DNA of 64,000 bases from an uncultured Verrucomicrobiota bacterium. GTDB taxonomy: Bacteria > Verrucomicrobiota > Kiritimatiellia > Kiritimatiellales > Tichowtungiaceae. The notes under the pieces are model-generated. The model was given only the letters and a program-made list of their open reading frames with translations, was not told where the DNA came from and ran no database searches. The number at the start of each line of letters is the position of its first letter. The stretch's first letter is position 1. A program made the position numbers and the translations under genes. Shown here piece after piece: positions 1 to 8,587 of the stretch. The stretch lies in the NCBI GenBank assembly GCA_903826865.1, contig CAIKGD010000007.1, positions 1-64,000 of the forward strand, written 5' to 3'.

Positions 1-1170
1 CTCAACGGCTATCCGCAGTGCGACGCGGAGGTGCAGGCGCTGGTTGCCGAACTGTGGGGTGATTGTGACGGTAAAACGGTCACAGAGCATCGCCTCGGCA
101 AGGGCAAAGTCGTCTGGGGACAGACGATGGCGCAGGTGATGGCCTCGTTGAACCTGAAGCCGGATTTTGAATATACGTCGGATAGCAAGGCTCAGCTGAT
201 CTTTATCCATCGCCGCACCGCGGAAGAGGAAATCTATTTCGTTTCCAGCCAGCGCGAACGGTTTGATGCGGCGGAGTGTACCTTCCGCGTCAGCGGCAAG
301 GTGCCGGAGTTCTGGCATCCGGATACCGGTGTGATCGAGCAAGCGCCGGTCTGGCGCGAAGAAAACGGACGCATTACCGTGCCGATGGAATTTGATCCGG
401 CAGGTTCGGTCTTTGTGGTTTTCCGTGAGAAAGCGGCCGGCGACCATGTGGTCTCGGCGGCGTTTTCAACAACCGGCCTGGCACTGACTTCCGGCACGAA
501 CGGTCAGGTAAAACTTCAGGCTTCCTCAGCGGGCTCGGTGGAATTGAAGACGGCCTCAGGCAAAGTGATCAAGGCGGCCATCGCGGACGTTCCGCCGCCG
601 GTTGAAATCGCCGGGCCGTGGAAACTGGACTTTCCGCCGAAGTGGGGTGCCCCGGCGACGGTCACGCTGGACAAGCTGATTTCGTGGACGGAGCATGCCG
701 ACCGCGGCGTGAAATATTTTTCCGGCACGGCCGCCTATACCAAAGATATTGATCTTCCGGCAGAACTGTTCGGCGACGGCAAATCGCTCCGGCTGGATCT
801 GGGCGCAGTGAAGAACATTGCCGAGGTTTTTGTGAACGGCAAGCCGCTGGGTATCCTGTGGAAGCCGCCGTTTTGCGTGGATATTACTGAGGCGGTCAAA
901 CCCGGTAAGAACAAACTCGAAATAAAGATCACCAACCTGTGGCCGAACCGGCTGATCGGCGACGAACAGCTGCCGCCGGACTGCGAGTGGAATGAGAGTA
1001 ATGCTCTCAAGAAGTGGCCGCAATGGATGCTGGACGGCAAGCCGAGTCCGGCGGGGCGGCTGACCTTTTCGACGTGGCACCACTGGAAGAAGGATGATGC
1101 GCTGCTGCCTTCCGGCCTGCTCGGCCCGGTCGTGGTGCAGCCGGCGGAAGTGAAAAAAATTGAACTGTGA
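1..1170 (+). CDS. GH106-like alpha-L-rhamnosidase, C-terminal part (5' end outside window)
   Basis: The reading frame is open from base 1, so this is the last 389 residues of a larger enzyme. It has a region with a carbohydrate-binding beta-sandwich look: a WKLDFPPKWG segment, then a galactose-binding-like stretch around 'LDLGAVKNIAEVFVNGKPLG' and 'NKLEIKITNLWPNRLIGD', and a tail with 'STWHHWKKDDALLPSGLLGPV'. This order is typical of the C-terminus of large GH106/GH2-like glycosidases acting on rhamnosides. The next gene, 43 bp downstream, is L-rhamnose isomerase, so the enzyme probably frees the L-rhamnose that the following genes degrade. The catalytic domain is not in view, so family assignment rests on the tail and the neighbours. 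Confidence 0.7.
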   Translation, partial: LNGYPQCDAEVQALVAELWGDCDGKTVTEHRLGKGKVVWGQTMAQVMASLNLKPDFEYTSDSKAQLIFIHRRTAEEEIYFVSSQRERFDAAECTFRVSGKVPEFWHPDTGVIEQAPVWREENGRITVPMEFDPAGSVFVVFREKAAGDHVVSAAFSTTGLALTSGTNGQVKLQASSAGSVELKTASGKVIKAAIADVPPPVEIAGPWKLDFPPKWGAPATVTLDKLISWTEHADRGVKYFSGTAAYTKDIDLPAELFGDGKSLRLDLGAVKNIAEVFVNGKPLGILWKPPFCVDITEAVKPGKNKLEIKITNLWPNRLIGDEQLPPDCEWNESNALKKWPQWMLDGKPSPAGRLTFSTWHHWKKDDALLPSGLLGPVVVQPAEVKKIEL

Positions 1171-1213
1171 TACGAAGTAACGGCAGATGGAGAAACAAAA
1201 AGAGGCAATTATA

Positions 1214-2470
1214 ATGAATATTGAAAAAGCATACAAAACGGCAAAAGAACAATACGCGGCCTTCGGTATTGATACCGATGCGGCCATTCAGAAAGCACTG
1301 AAACTGCCGATTTCTCTCCATTGCTGGCAGAGCGATGATGTGGCCGGTTTTGAAACCAAACCCGAGGGGCTTTCCGGCGGCGGCATTATGGCCACCGGCA
1401 ATTATCCCGGACGCGCCCGCAACGGCGAAGAAGCCCGTGCCGATATTGCCAAGGCAATGTCGCTGATTCCCGGCAAACAGCGCGTAAATGTCCATGCCTG
1501 CTATTCGGAAACGAAGAAATTTGTGGATCGCGATGAAATGGACGCTTCCTGTTTCAAAAAGTGGATGGACTGGGCTGAATCTCAGAAAATCTGTCTGGAC
1601 TTCAATCCGACCTTTTTCGCCCATCCAAAATCTCAGGACGGCTACACGTTATCGCATCAGGATGATGAAATCCGCGCCTTCTGGATTCGTCACGGCAAAG
1701 CCTGCCGCCGGATCGCCCAGGCGATGGCGGAAGCACAGGGATCGCCCTGCTATGTTAACTGGTGGACTCCGGACGGAAGCAAAGAAGTTCCGGTGGACTG
1801 CTGGGGCCCGCGTGCCCGAATGGCTGCTTCGTATGACACAATTATGAACGACAAATCCATTGACCGTAAGAAATGCGTGGATTTTATCGAAAGCAAGCTG
1901 TTCGGTATCGGCTCTGAATCCTACGTGGTCAGCTCGGCGGAATTCTGTTCAGACTATGCGATCAGCCGCAAAATGGGGCTCTGTCTGGATATGGGCCACT
2001 TTCATCCGACGGAAACAATCGACGGAAAAATTTCCAGTCATCTCACGTTCATGGACAGAATTCTGCTGCATGTCAGCCGTCCGGTTCGCTGGGATTCCGA
2101 CCATGTGGTGATCTTCAACGATGACCTGAAAAACATATTTCTCGAAATTCAGCGCGGTAAAGCGTGGGATCGCGTGGTGCTGGCGCTGGATTTCTTCGAT
2201 GCCTCCATCAACCGCATCGGCGCTTATGTCATCGGAACCCGTGCGGCGCGCAAAGGAATTCTCTGCGCGCTGCTCGATCCGACTAAGCCGCTTCAGAAAT
2301 ATGAAGCGGCCGGCAAGAACGCCCAGCGTCTGGCGATGATGGAAGAATTCAAATCCATGCCGTTCGGCGCGGTCTGGGATATGCTCTGTGAAAAAGCCGG
2401 TGTACCGGTCGGCATGGCCTGGGTCGCCGAAATGGAAAAATACGAAAGCAAAGTTCAGTCCGGACGGTAA
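1214..2470 (+). CDS. rhaA: L-rhamnose isomerase
   Basis: Converts L-rhamnose to L-rhamnulose in the cytoplasm. The 418-residue length and motifs match the E. coli RhaA type: 'LHCWQSDDVAGFE', 'GGGIMATGNYPGRARNGEE', 'DFNPTFFAHPKS', 'ESKLFGIGSESY', 'LCLDMGHFHPTE', 'LLHVSRPVRWDSDHVV' and 'LDFFDASINRIGAYVIGTRA', which carry the metal-binding Glu/Asp/His residues. The ATG at 1214 is preferred over one at 1187 because AGAGG lies 9 bp before it and family similarity starts there. It sits in a same-strand series rhamnosidase-rhaA-aldolase-rhaB, so an operon is likely. Confidence 0.96.
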   Translation: MNIEKAYKTAKEQYAAFGIDTDAAIQKALKLPISLHCWQSDDVAGFETKPEGLSGGGIMATGNYPGRARNGEEARADIAKAMSLIPGKQRVNVHACYSETKKFVDRDEMDASCFKKWMDWAESQKICLDFNPTFFAHPKSQDGYTLSHQDDEIRAFWIRHGKACRRIAQAMAEAQGSPCYVNWWTPDGSKEVPVDCWGPRARMAASYDTIMNDKSIDRKKCVDFIESKLFGIGSESYVVSSAEFCSDYAISRKMGLCLDMGHFHPTETIDGKISSHLTFMDRILLHVSRPVRWDSDHVVIFNDDLKNIFLEIQRGKAWDRVVLALDFFDASINRIGAYVIGTRAARKGILCALLDPTKPLQKYEAAGKNAQRLAMMEEFKSMPFGAVWDMLCEKAGVPVGMAWVAEMEKYESKVQSGR

Positions 2471-2555
2471 CGTCTTCGGTTCGTTACGGCTGTTTATAGA
2501 CCGGTATTTAAACCGCTTCGTGAAGTATTCCACATGGATTGATGTATAAAATTTT

Positions 2556-2581
2556 CCGTCCGCGTTCCAAACGCCGGACGG
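2556..2581 (+). other. GC-rich mRNA hairpin between rhaA and the aldolase gene
   Basis: CCGTCCGCGTT and AACGCCGGACGG pair around a CCA loop, with one bulged G. No T-run follows, so it does not look like an intrinsic terminator. It stands in the 137-bp gap 27 bp before the aldolase start codon and could be an mRNA processing or stability element that sets different expression of rhaA and the downstream genes. The role is inference. Confidence 0.45.
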
Positions 2582-2607
2582 GCTGTTATCACGTACAAGG
2601 AGAAACG

Positions 2608-3660
2608 ATGCAGGACTTGAAAACCATTGTTGAACTGTCGCACGAATTCGGAACCGCTGACTATGTGAAAGGCGGCGGCGGAAACACGTCGGTGAAGAAC
2701 GGCACCACACTGTGGGTGAAACCGTCCGGCACCACGCTGGCCGGGCTGACCGAAAAAACTTTTGTGGCGATGAACCGCGCGAAAATCAATGAGCTTTATA
2801 CGGTTGAGACGCCCAAAGCCGCCGCCGCCCGCGAGGAGCTGGTCAAAAATCTGATGGCCGCCGCCGTGGAAAACGACGCCGGACGCCCGTCCGTGGAAGC
2901 TCCGCTGCACAATGTCTTTGAAGCAAAGTTTGTAGTGCATACCCATCCGTGCGCCGTGAACGGGCTGACTTGTGCGAAGAACGGTGAACAGGCCTGCAAA
3001 AAGTTTTTCCCGGATGCGCTGTGGGTCGAATATATTGATCCCGGCTATACGCTTTGCATGGAAGTCCGTAAGCGCATTGAGGCGTATAAGACGGCTCACG
3101 GCAAAGAGCCCGCGCTGCTGGTGCTGAAAAACCACGGCATCTTTATCTCGGCGGACAGCGCCGGCGGAATCCGCGCGTTGTATGTCCGTGTAATGACCGC
3201 ACTGGATGCCGCGTACAAAAACGCGGGCGTTTCACAGGAATTGAAAACCGGCAAAGTGCCGGCAGATCCCGGTACCGAAGCAAATATCCGGTCGGTCTTC
3301 GGCGCGGATGCCGCATTCATCGCCTCATCCGGCCTCTTCGCCGTTACACCGGGGCCGATCACGCCCGATCATCTGGTGTATTCCAAAGCGTTCCCTTTCA
3401 CCAGTGAGCTGACTGCCGCAGCCGCAGCAAAATATAAAGCCGAACGCGGTTACGCGCCGAAGGTTGTTGTTGCAGGTCGCGGTGTTTATGGTATCGGTAC
3501 TTCGCAAAAAAATGCGGATCTGGCGCTTGAGCTGGCGCAGGACGGCGCACTGGTCATTCAGCTGGCCGAAGCCTTTGGCGGTATCGAGTATATGAGCGCT
3601 GCCGGCCGCGAATTTATTGAAAACTGGGAAGTGGAATCCTACCGGCAGAAGCAGGTGTAG
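2608..3660 (+). CDS. RhaD-like class II aldolase (putative rhamnulose-1-phosphate aldolase)
   Basis: Probably cleaves L-rhamnulose-1-phosphate to dihydroxyacetone phosphate and L-lactaldehyde. Residues 1-215 form a class II aldolase/adducin domain: 'GGGGNTSVK' near the start, the zinc-binding 'HTHP' motif near residue 112 and 'LKNHGIFI' near residue 173. The remaining ~130 residues are an extension absent from the 274-residue E. coli RhaD; the start of the bifunctional aldolase/dehydrogenase (RhaE type) has a similar arrangement, but the dehydrogenase domain is missing here. The ATG at 2608 follows AAGGAG; an upstream ATG at 2539 lacks this and would include the hairpin. It lies between rhaA and rhaB, which is the main support for the substrate. 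Confidence 0.8.
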   Translation: MQDLKTIVELSHEFGTADYVKGGGGNTSVKNGTTLWVKPSGTTLAGLTEKTFVAMNRAKINELYTVETPKAAAAREELVKNLMAAAVENDAGRPSVEAPLHNVFEAKFVVHTHPCAVNGLTCAKNGEQACKKFFPDALWVEYIDPGYTLCMEVRKRIEAYKTAHGKEPALLVLKNHGIFISADSAGGIRALYVRVMTALDAAYKNAGVSQELKTGKVPADPGTEANIRSVFGADAAFIASSGLFAVTPGPITPDHLVYSKAFPFTSELTAAAAAKYKAERGYAPKVVVAGRGVYGIGTSQKNADLALELAQDGALVIQLAEAFGGIEYMSAAGREFIENWEVESYRQKQV

Positions 3661-3676
3661 AAAGAAAAGGAGTCTT

Positions 3677-5137
3677 ATGGCCAAACATTATTTAGCTGTT
3701 GATCTGGGGGCCTCAAGCGGGCGCACCATTGTCGGAACGCTGGAAAAAGGAAAGCTTACACTCAAGGAGATGAACCGGTTCTGGAACGGGCCGACACAAA
3801 TCAACGGTACGCTCTACTGGGACTTCGTTCATCTCTTCCGCAATATTCAGGACGGAATTGCGCTGGCGAAAAAAGAATTCGGCGGCGGACTGGTTTCGAT
3901 GGGTATCGACACCTGGGGCGTTGACTTCGGTCTGGTTGACAAGCAGGGGAAACTGCTCGGCAATCCGGTCAACTACCGCGACTCGCGCACGGACGGGATG
4001 CCTGAAAAAGTTTTCGCCGCAGTCGGCAAAGAAACTGTATTCAAGCAGACCGGCATTCAGTTCATGCAGCTCAATACGCTGTATCAGCTTTATGCGCTGG
4101 CGCAGTCGGGCGACACTCAGTATTCGCAGGCGGACAAACTGCTGTTCGTTCCCGACCTGCTCAACTACTGGCTGACCGGAAAGATGGCGGCCAATCGCAC
4201 GTTTGCCAGCACGTCGCAGTTCTACAATCCGGTCGCCAAAGACTGGGCGTTTGATCTGCTCCGGAAACTGAATATCCGCACAGATCTGTTCGCCCCGTTT
4301 GCCGAATCCGGCACCGTGCTCGGTGATTATCAAGGGCTGCCGGTTGTCAATGTCGGCAGTCACGACACGGCCAGCGCCTTTGCCGCCGTGCCGGTTGTCG
4401 AAAGCGAGCAATGCGCCTTCCTCAGCTCGGGAACCTGGTCACTGCTCGGAACCGAACTGCCCGGACCGGTCATTAATGATGATGTGCTGGCCGCCAACTT
4501 CACCAACGAAGTCGGTGTCTGCGGCACCATCCGTTTCCTGAAAAATCTTTCCGGACTCTGGATCATGCAGGAAATCCGCCGCGTCTGGGCGGAGCAGGGC
4601 AATGATTACACCTGGGATGAAATGGCTGAAATGGCGATGCGCTCCACGCCGTTTGAATTTTTTATTAATCCCGGGGATGATGTTTTTCTGGCTCCCGGGG
4701 ATATGCCCGCGCGGATTCAGGACTATTGCGAACGCACCGGACAAAAGCGTCCGCAGGAGTGCGGCCAGATCGTGCGCGCGGCTTACGAAGGGCTCGCGCT
4801 GCTCTACGCCGACACCTATGATGCGTTGGAAAAACTCACCGGGAAAAAGATGGATGTTTTGCGGATTGTCGGCGGAGGCTGCCAGAACAAGGCGCTCAGT
4901 CCGTTCGCGGCCAGTGCCACCGGCCGCAAGGTTGTCACCGGTCCGATCGAAGCCACGGCCATCGGCAACCTCATTATGCAGATGCTGGCCATGGGCGATA
5001 TTGCATCGCTCGACGAAGGCCGGGAAATCATCCGCAACTCTTTTGCTCATGAGACAAAAACCTTTCATCCGCAGGATGCCGGGGCGTGGCAGAATGGCCT
5101 TGCCCAATGGCGTTCGATCGTGAATACAGGCGTATAG
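3677..5137 (+). CDS. rhaB: Rhamnulokinase
   Basis: FGGY-family sugar kinase that phosphorylates L-rhamnulose at O-1. The 486-residue protein starts with the ATPase phosphate-1 loop 'LAVDLGASSGRTIVG', has 'SMGIDTWGVDFGLVD' near residue 77, 'VGSHDTASAFAAVP' near 228, 'FLSSGTWSLLG' near 247 and the FGGY-C motif 'RIVGGGCQNKALSPFAASA' near 395. The ATG at 3677 follows AAAGGAG and lies 16 bp after the aldolase stop, so the genes are co-transcribed. It completes the isomerase-kinase-aldolase route. No lactaldehyde dehydrogenase or reductase and no sugar transporter is seen in the window. Confidence 0.96.
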   Translation: MAKHYLAVDLGASSGRTIVGTLEKGKLTLKEMNRFWNGPTQINGTLYWDFVHLFRNIQDGIALAKKEFGGGLVSMGIDTWGVDFGLVDKQGKLLGNPVNYRDSRTDGMPEKVFAAVGKETVFKQTGIQFMQLNTLYQLYALAQSGDTQYSQADKLLFVPDLLNYWLTGKMAANRTFASTSQFYNPVAKDWAFDLLRKLNIRTDLFAPFAESGTVLGDYQGLPVVNVGSHDTASAFAAVPVVESEQCAFLSSGTWSLLGTELPGPVINDDVLAANFTNEVGVCGTIRFLKNLSGLWIMQEIRRVWAEQGNDYTWDEMAEMAMRSTPFEFFINPGDDVFLAPGDMPARIQDYCERTGQKRPQECGQIVRAAYEGLALLYADTYDALEKLTGKKMDVLRIVGGGCQNKALSPFAASATGRKVVTGPIEATAIGNLIMQMLAMGDIASLDEGREIIRNSFAHETKTFHPQDAGAWQNGLAQWRSIVNTGV

Positions 5138-5230
5138 AGCAGGATAAGCCGAACGCGGATTTGAAATACGGCACTGAGCTGCCGCTGCGGGATTGCCGCT
5201 TTGCCTGATGGACGTCTGGGTCTGGCCGGA

Positions 5231-6304
5231 TTACAGGCTCTTAAGAGTTTCTTCGCAGATCACGCGGCCCATTTCTGAAGTCGAAGCCTTTTTGTATCCT
5301 TCGCGCCACAGGTCGGCCGTACGCAGACCTTGCGCCAGTGCGGCTTCGTAGCCCTTGCGGATGGCTGCGGCCGCTTTGGTTTCGCCGAGAAAATCCAGCA
5401 TCATCGAAGAGGACAGTATCATTGCAACCGGATTGGCTTTGCCCTGACCGGCGATGTCCGGTGCCGAACCGTGTACCGGCTCGAACAGACCGTATTTTGT
5501 GCCGAGGCTGGCGGAAGGCAACAGGCCGAGCGAACCGCCGAGCGTGGCCGTCGTGTCGGAAAGAATGTCGCCGAACAGATTACTGGTCAGGATGACATCG
5601 AACTGGCGCGGATTCAATACGACCTGCATCGTCGCGTTGTCGATGTAGAGGTGGTTGAGTTCGACGTCGGAGAATTCCGCGGCATGCAGCTGTTTGACGG
5701 TATCGCGCCAGAGGCGGGAGACATCCAGTACGTTGGCTTTGTCCACCGACGTCACCTTGTTGCGGCGTTTGCGGGCCCATTCAAAAGCTACGCGGGCGAC
5801 ACGTTCGATTTCCGGAACCGTATAGCGCATGGTGTTAAACGCTTCGAAGCCGTCGTTGCCGACCGGTTTGCCGAAATAGATGCCGCCGATCAGTTCGCGT
5901 ACGGTCAGCAGGTCAACACCGGATACCGCTTCCGGACGGAGCGGCGACGAGTCGGCCAGCGCCGCCGGAACGGAAACCGGGCGCAGATTGGCGAATACGC
6001 CGAGCTCTTTACGGATTTTCAGCAGACCGGACTCCGGACGCATCGCGCCGGTGTGGTGGTCCCACTTCGGTCCGCCCATCGCGCCCAGAAGAGTTGCATC
6101 GGAAAGTTTACAGGCGGCGATTACGGAATCGGGCATTGGATCGTTGTATTTGTCGATCGCGGCTCCACCGGCCGCCTGTTCGTTGTATTCAAACTTAAAA
6201 CCGAGCCGTGCGGACAGTGCGTCGAGCAGTTTAATGCTTTCCGCCATGACTTCCGCACCGATGCCGTCACCGGGCATTACAGTAATTTTATACGTTTTAG
6301 ACAT
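5231..6304 (-). CDS. leuB: 3-isopropylmalate dehydrogenase
   Basis: Oxidises and decarboxylates (2R,3S)-3-isopropylmalate in leucine synthesis, using NAD. The 357-residue protein has the family N-terminus 'KITVMPGDGIGAEV', the substrate-binding arginines in the 'ESGLLKIRKELGVFANLRPV' segment, 'VTSVDKANVLDVSRLW' with the catalytic Lys, 'LYIDNATMQ', and the metal/NAD region 'NLFGDILSDTTATLGGSLG'. It faces rhaB tail to tail across a 93-bp gap in which I see no clear terminator. No other leu genes are adjacent, so it stands alone. Confidence 0.95.
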   Translation of the reverse strand: MSKTYKITVMPGDGIGAEVMAESIKLLDALSARLGFKFEYNEQAAGGAAIDKYNDPMPDSVIAACKLSDATLLGAMGGPKWDHHTGAMRPESGLLKIRKELGVFANLRPVSVPAALADSSPLRPEAVSGVDLLTVRELIGGIYFGKPVGNDGFEAFNTMRYTVPEIERVARVAFEWARKRRNKVTSVDKANVLDVSRLWRDTVKQLHAAEFSDVELNHLYIDNATMQVVLNPRQFDVILTSNLFGDILSDTTATLGGSLGLLPSASLGTKYGLFEPVHGSAPDIAGQGKANPVAMILSSSMMLDFLGETKAAAAIRKGYEAALAQGLRTADLWREGYKKASTSEMGRVICEETLKSL

Positions 6305-6386
6305 GCCAACCTGCTTTCTTCCTTTAGAATCCCGGAAAATGAGACGGCGTTTTTAACACTCTGCCGCGGCCTTTGGAAATAGAAAT

Positions 6387-7160
6387 ATGGGAAAAGGACT
6401 GATCCTGTTTGATATCGACGGCACGCTGCTCCATGCACCGGGGGCGGGACGGACCGCTTTTGCGCAGGCCTTCAAAGAGGCGTTCGGTTGGAACCAGACT
6501 GTGGAACACATCAACTTTTACGGCGCGACAGACCTTAACGTCTTCCGCCAGATCTGCCGGGAACGGAACGTTGAGCCGACCGCTGACATGGAGAAAACCT
6601 TTTTTAACCGGCTGGCACCTGCGCTCGAAACCCGGCTGACCGTGTGCCCGCCGGTGCTTTTCCCGAACGTCGAAAACATTCTGAAAATGTTACATGACCC
6701 GCCCCGGCCGTCACTTTGTTCCGGTCACCCCTCCCGCGGAGGGGAGTTTTTAAAATCCCCTTCACGGGAGGGGTGCCCGAAGGGCGGGGTGGGTTGTGAT
6801 TGGAAACTCGGGATCGTCACCGGTAACATTGAAATCAACGCCTGGGCCAAATTGCGCCATGCGGGAATAGATCGTTATTTCAGTTTCGGCGGCTTCGGCT
6901 GTGCATACGCCGACCGTGCCGAAATAGCCCGGCATGCGCTGACGGCTTCCGGCACAGAAAACCCGGGGAAAGTTTTCCTGATCGGTGACACGCCGAGTGA
7001 CATTAACGCTGCCAAAGCCAACGGTTTTATATCCATTGCCGTTGCCACCGGCGGTTTCGATTTCCAGACTCTGGAAAAAGCGGGTGCAGATTTTGTCTTT
7101 CAAGATCTAACGGATATGGAGAGAGTGCTCTCCACTCTGGAGAGCGGAATGGTGGAATGA
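6387..7160 (+). CDS. HAD-family hydrolase (phosphoglycolate phosphatase/beta-PGM type) with in-frame insertion
   Basis: Haloacid dehalogenase-like phosphatase. Motif I is 'LFDIDGTLLHAPG' with the nucleophile Asp near residue 9, the cap follows, motif II is 'LGIVTGN' and motif III/IV is 'KVFLIGDTPSDINAAKANG'. The protein is 257 residues, but about 36 residues (near 103-138, rich in Pro, Gly, Ser and Arg) directly before motif II are encoded by a GC-rich palindromic element; without them it would have the usual ~220 residues. The frame is kept. Substrate unknown. It diverges from leuB, with 82 bp between the start codons. Confidence 0.85.
   Translation: MGKGLILFDIDGTLLHAPGAGRTAFAQAFKEAFGWNQTVEHINFYGATDLNVFRQICRERNVEPTADMEKTFFNRLAPALETRLTVCPPVLFPNVENILKMLHDPPRPSLCSGHPSRGGEFLKSPSREGCPKGGVGCDWKLGIVTGNIEINAWAKLRHAGIDRYFSFGGFGCAYADRAEIARHALTASGTENPGKVFLIGDTPSDINAAKANGFISIAVATGGFDFQTLEKAGADFVFQDLTDMERVLSTLESGMVE
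6697..6794. repeat. Palindromic repeat element inserted in the HAD gene
   Basis: About 98 bp with nested inverted repeats: CACCCCTCCCG (6726-6736) pairs perfectly with CGGGAGGGGTG (6765-6775), GGAGGGGA pairs loosely with TCCCCTTC inside, and outer ACCCGCCCC pairs with GGGCGGGGTGGGT. The centre is AT-rich (TTTTTAAAAT). It resembles the small dispersed palindromes (MITE or REP-like) of many genomes, and here it is read through in frame. Confidence 0.75.
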
Positions 7161-7295
7161 AGGAAAGTTGGAATATTGCTTATGAAAATAAACCGAACAG
7201 TTCAAAAAGGAAGCTTCTCAAATTCCATTATTCCTTTATTCCTTTATTCCATCATTCCAATCATCCTGTGCTCCTGCACAGAAAAGGAGGTTCCG

Positions 7296-7697
7296 ATGAA
7301 ACAGAGTTTCCCTGTTCAGAAAACTGACGCGGAGTGGAAAAAAGAACTGACGCCGGAGCAGTACCGCGTTTTGCGCGAAGCCGGAACCGAGCGGCCTTTC
7401 ACCGGAATCTATACCGACAACGACAAACCGGGCGTCTACCGCTGCGCAGCCTGCGGCGCGGAACTGTTCACTTCAGAGTCCAAATTTCATTCCGGCTGCG
7501 GCTGGCCGAGTTTTGATGCGGCGGCCAAAGCGGGAACTGTTGTACTTCGGTCTGACAACAGTATCGGAATGACCCGCACTGAAGTGGTCTGCGCCTCCTG
7601 CGGCGGACATCTCGGCCACCTCTTTGACGACGGCCCGACCGCTACCGGCATGCGCTACTGCATTAACTCCGCCGCGCTGGAGTTTAAAGAGAAGTAA
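7296..7697 (+). CDS. msrB: Peptide methionine-(R)-S-oxide reductase
   Basis: Reduces the R-epimer of methionine sulfoxide in proteins. It has the two zinc CxxC pairs ('CAACG' and 'CASCGG'), 'SGCGWPSF', '[10 protein letters not shown]' and the catalytic Cys in 'RYCINSAAL'. The ATG at 7296 follows a very strong AAAAGGAGG and gives a 133-residue cytosolic enzyme. The frame is also open upstream to ATGs at 7176/7182, giving a hydrophobic stretch that ends in 'IILCSC', which could be a lipoprotein signal. That stretch is made of ATTCC-rich tandem sequence, so I prefer the shorter form, but the secreted form cannot be excluded. Confidence 0.9.
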   Translation: MKQSFPVQKTDAEWKKELTPEQYRVLREAGTERPFTGIYTDNDKPGVYRCAACGAELFTSESKFHSGCGWPSFDAAAKAGTVVLRSDNSIGMTRTEVVCASCGGHLGHLFDDGPTATGMRYCINSAALEFKEK

Positions 7698-7790
7698 AGG
7701 CCTGAATCCGGGCGCAGCAAGAGGGGCGTTTTCCAAAAGCAATGAACGGAAGAAATGGAAAAAACCGCAAGGTGCAGTTATAGTGCATCG

Positions 7791-8204
7791 ATGAATATTT
7801 TTGAAAAAATCATAGCCCGCGAAATTCCGGCGACCATCGTCTATGAAGACGGGGACACGCTGGCTTTCATGGATATCGGTCCGATCATCAAGGGACACAC
7901 GCTGGTCATTCCGAAAACCTGCTACGATCCCGTCACTGAAACGCCTGATGAAGTCCTTGCCAAGCTGATGCTGGTTTGCAAACGCATTGCCGCCGCGCAG
8001 ATCAAGGGACTTGGTGCGGATGGCAGCAACATTATCCAGAACAACGGCTCAGCGGCCGGGCAGGTGGTGCCTCACATCCACTTTCATGTCATTCCGCGGT
8101 TTGAGGGCGACGGGCACCGCTGGAACTGGAACGCCAAAAAATACGACAGTCCTGCTGAAATGGAAAAGCTTGCCGCGAAAATACGCGAAGGACTGGCCGG
8201 ATGA
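7791..8204 (+). CDS. HIT-family nucleotide hydrolase
   Basis: Histidine-triad protein of the HinT/Fhit-like group, acting on adenosine phosphoramidates or dinucleoside polyphosphates. It begins 'MNIFEKIIAREIPATIVYED' and carries the triad 'VPHIHFHVIPR' near residue 100, preceded by 'NNGSAAGQ'. The ATG at 7791 matches the family N-terminus; an upstream ATG at 7755 would add 12 residues of unlikely sequence. It overlaps the next gene by ATGA, so the two are translationally coupled. Confidence 0.92.
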   Translation: MNIFEKIIAREIPATIVYEDGDTLAFMDIGPIIKGHTLVIPKTCYDPVTETPDEVLAKLMLVCKRIAAAQIKGLGADGSNIIQNNGSAAGQVVPHIHFHVIPRFEGDGHRWNWNAKKYDSPAEMEKLAAKIREGLAG

Positions 8205-8587
8205 AAAACCCGACTGCTGAAGAACTTTTACAGGGCATCTTGGCCCGTGACCCGCGCTACACCGTTGAGGCCTATGCCTTTGTTCGCGCCGGACTTGATT
8301 ATACTGTCCGCCGCCTCGAAAAACCGCGGCATGTCAGCGGGCAGGAACTGCTCGACGGCATTCGCGAATTTGCTTTAAGCGAATTCGGCCCGATGACTAA
8401 AACCGTTCTCAACGGGTGGGGAATTAAGCGAACCGAAGATGTCGGCGAAATTGTTTTTAATATGGTTGAGAACGGACTGCTTGGAAAAACTGAAAAAGAC
8501 AGCCGCGCCGATTTTGCCAACGGGTATGACTTTGACGAAGCCTTTCGCAAACCCTTCCGTCCTCGCGACGCAGGCAGGCTCAGCTGA
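8201..8587 (+). CDS. Minf_1886-type conserved protein of Verrucomicrobia/Planctomycetes
   Basis: 128-residue soluble protein without signal peptide or membrane segment. 'RDPRYTVEAYAFVRAGLDYT' and 'VSGQELLDGIREFALSEFGP' followed by 'VLNGWGIKRTEDVGEIVFNM' are characteristic of a family found mostly in PVC bacteria and often near HIT or housekeeping genes. Function unknown. It overlaps the HIT gene by 4 bp at the start and the convergent ferredoxin gene by 8 bp at the end, so there is no room for a terminator between these convergent genes. Confidence 0.85.
   Translation: MKNPTAEELLQGILARDPRYTVEAYAFVRAGLDYTVRRLEKPRHVSGQELLDGIREFALSEFGPMTKTVLNGWGIKRTEDVGEIVFNMVENGLLGKTEKDSRADFANGYDFDEAFRKPFRPRDAGRLS

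Noticed and set aside
7176-7260. ATTCC-rich tandem stretch as a CRISPR or VNTR array
   Set aside because: Units are short and irregular with no spacers; it is simple-sequence DNA.
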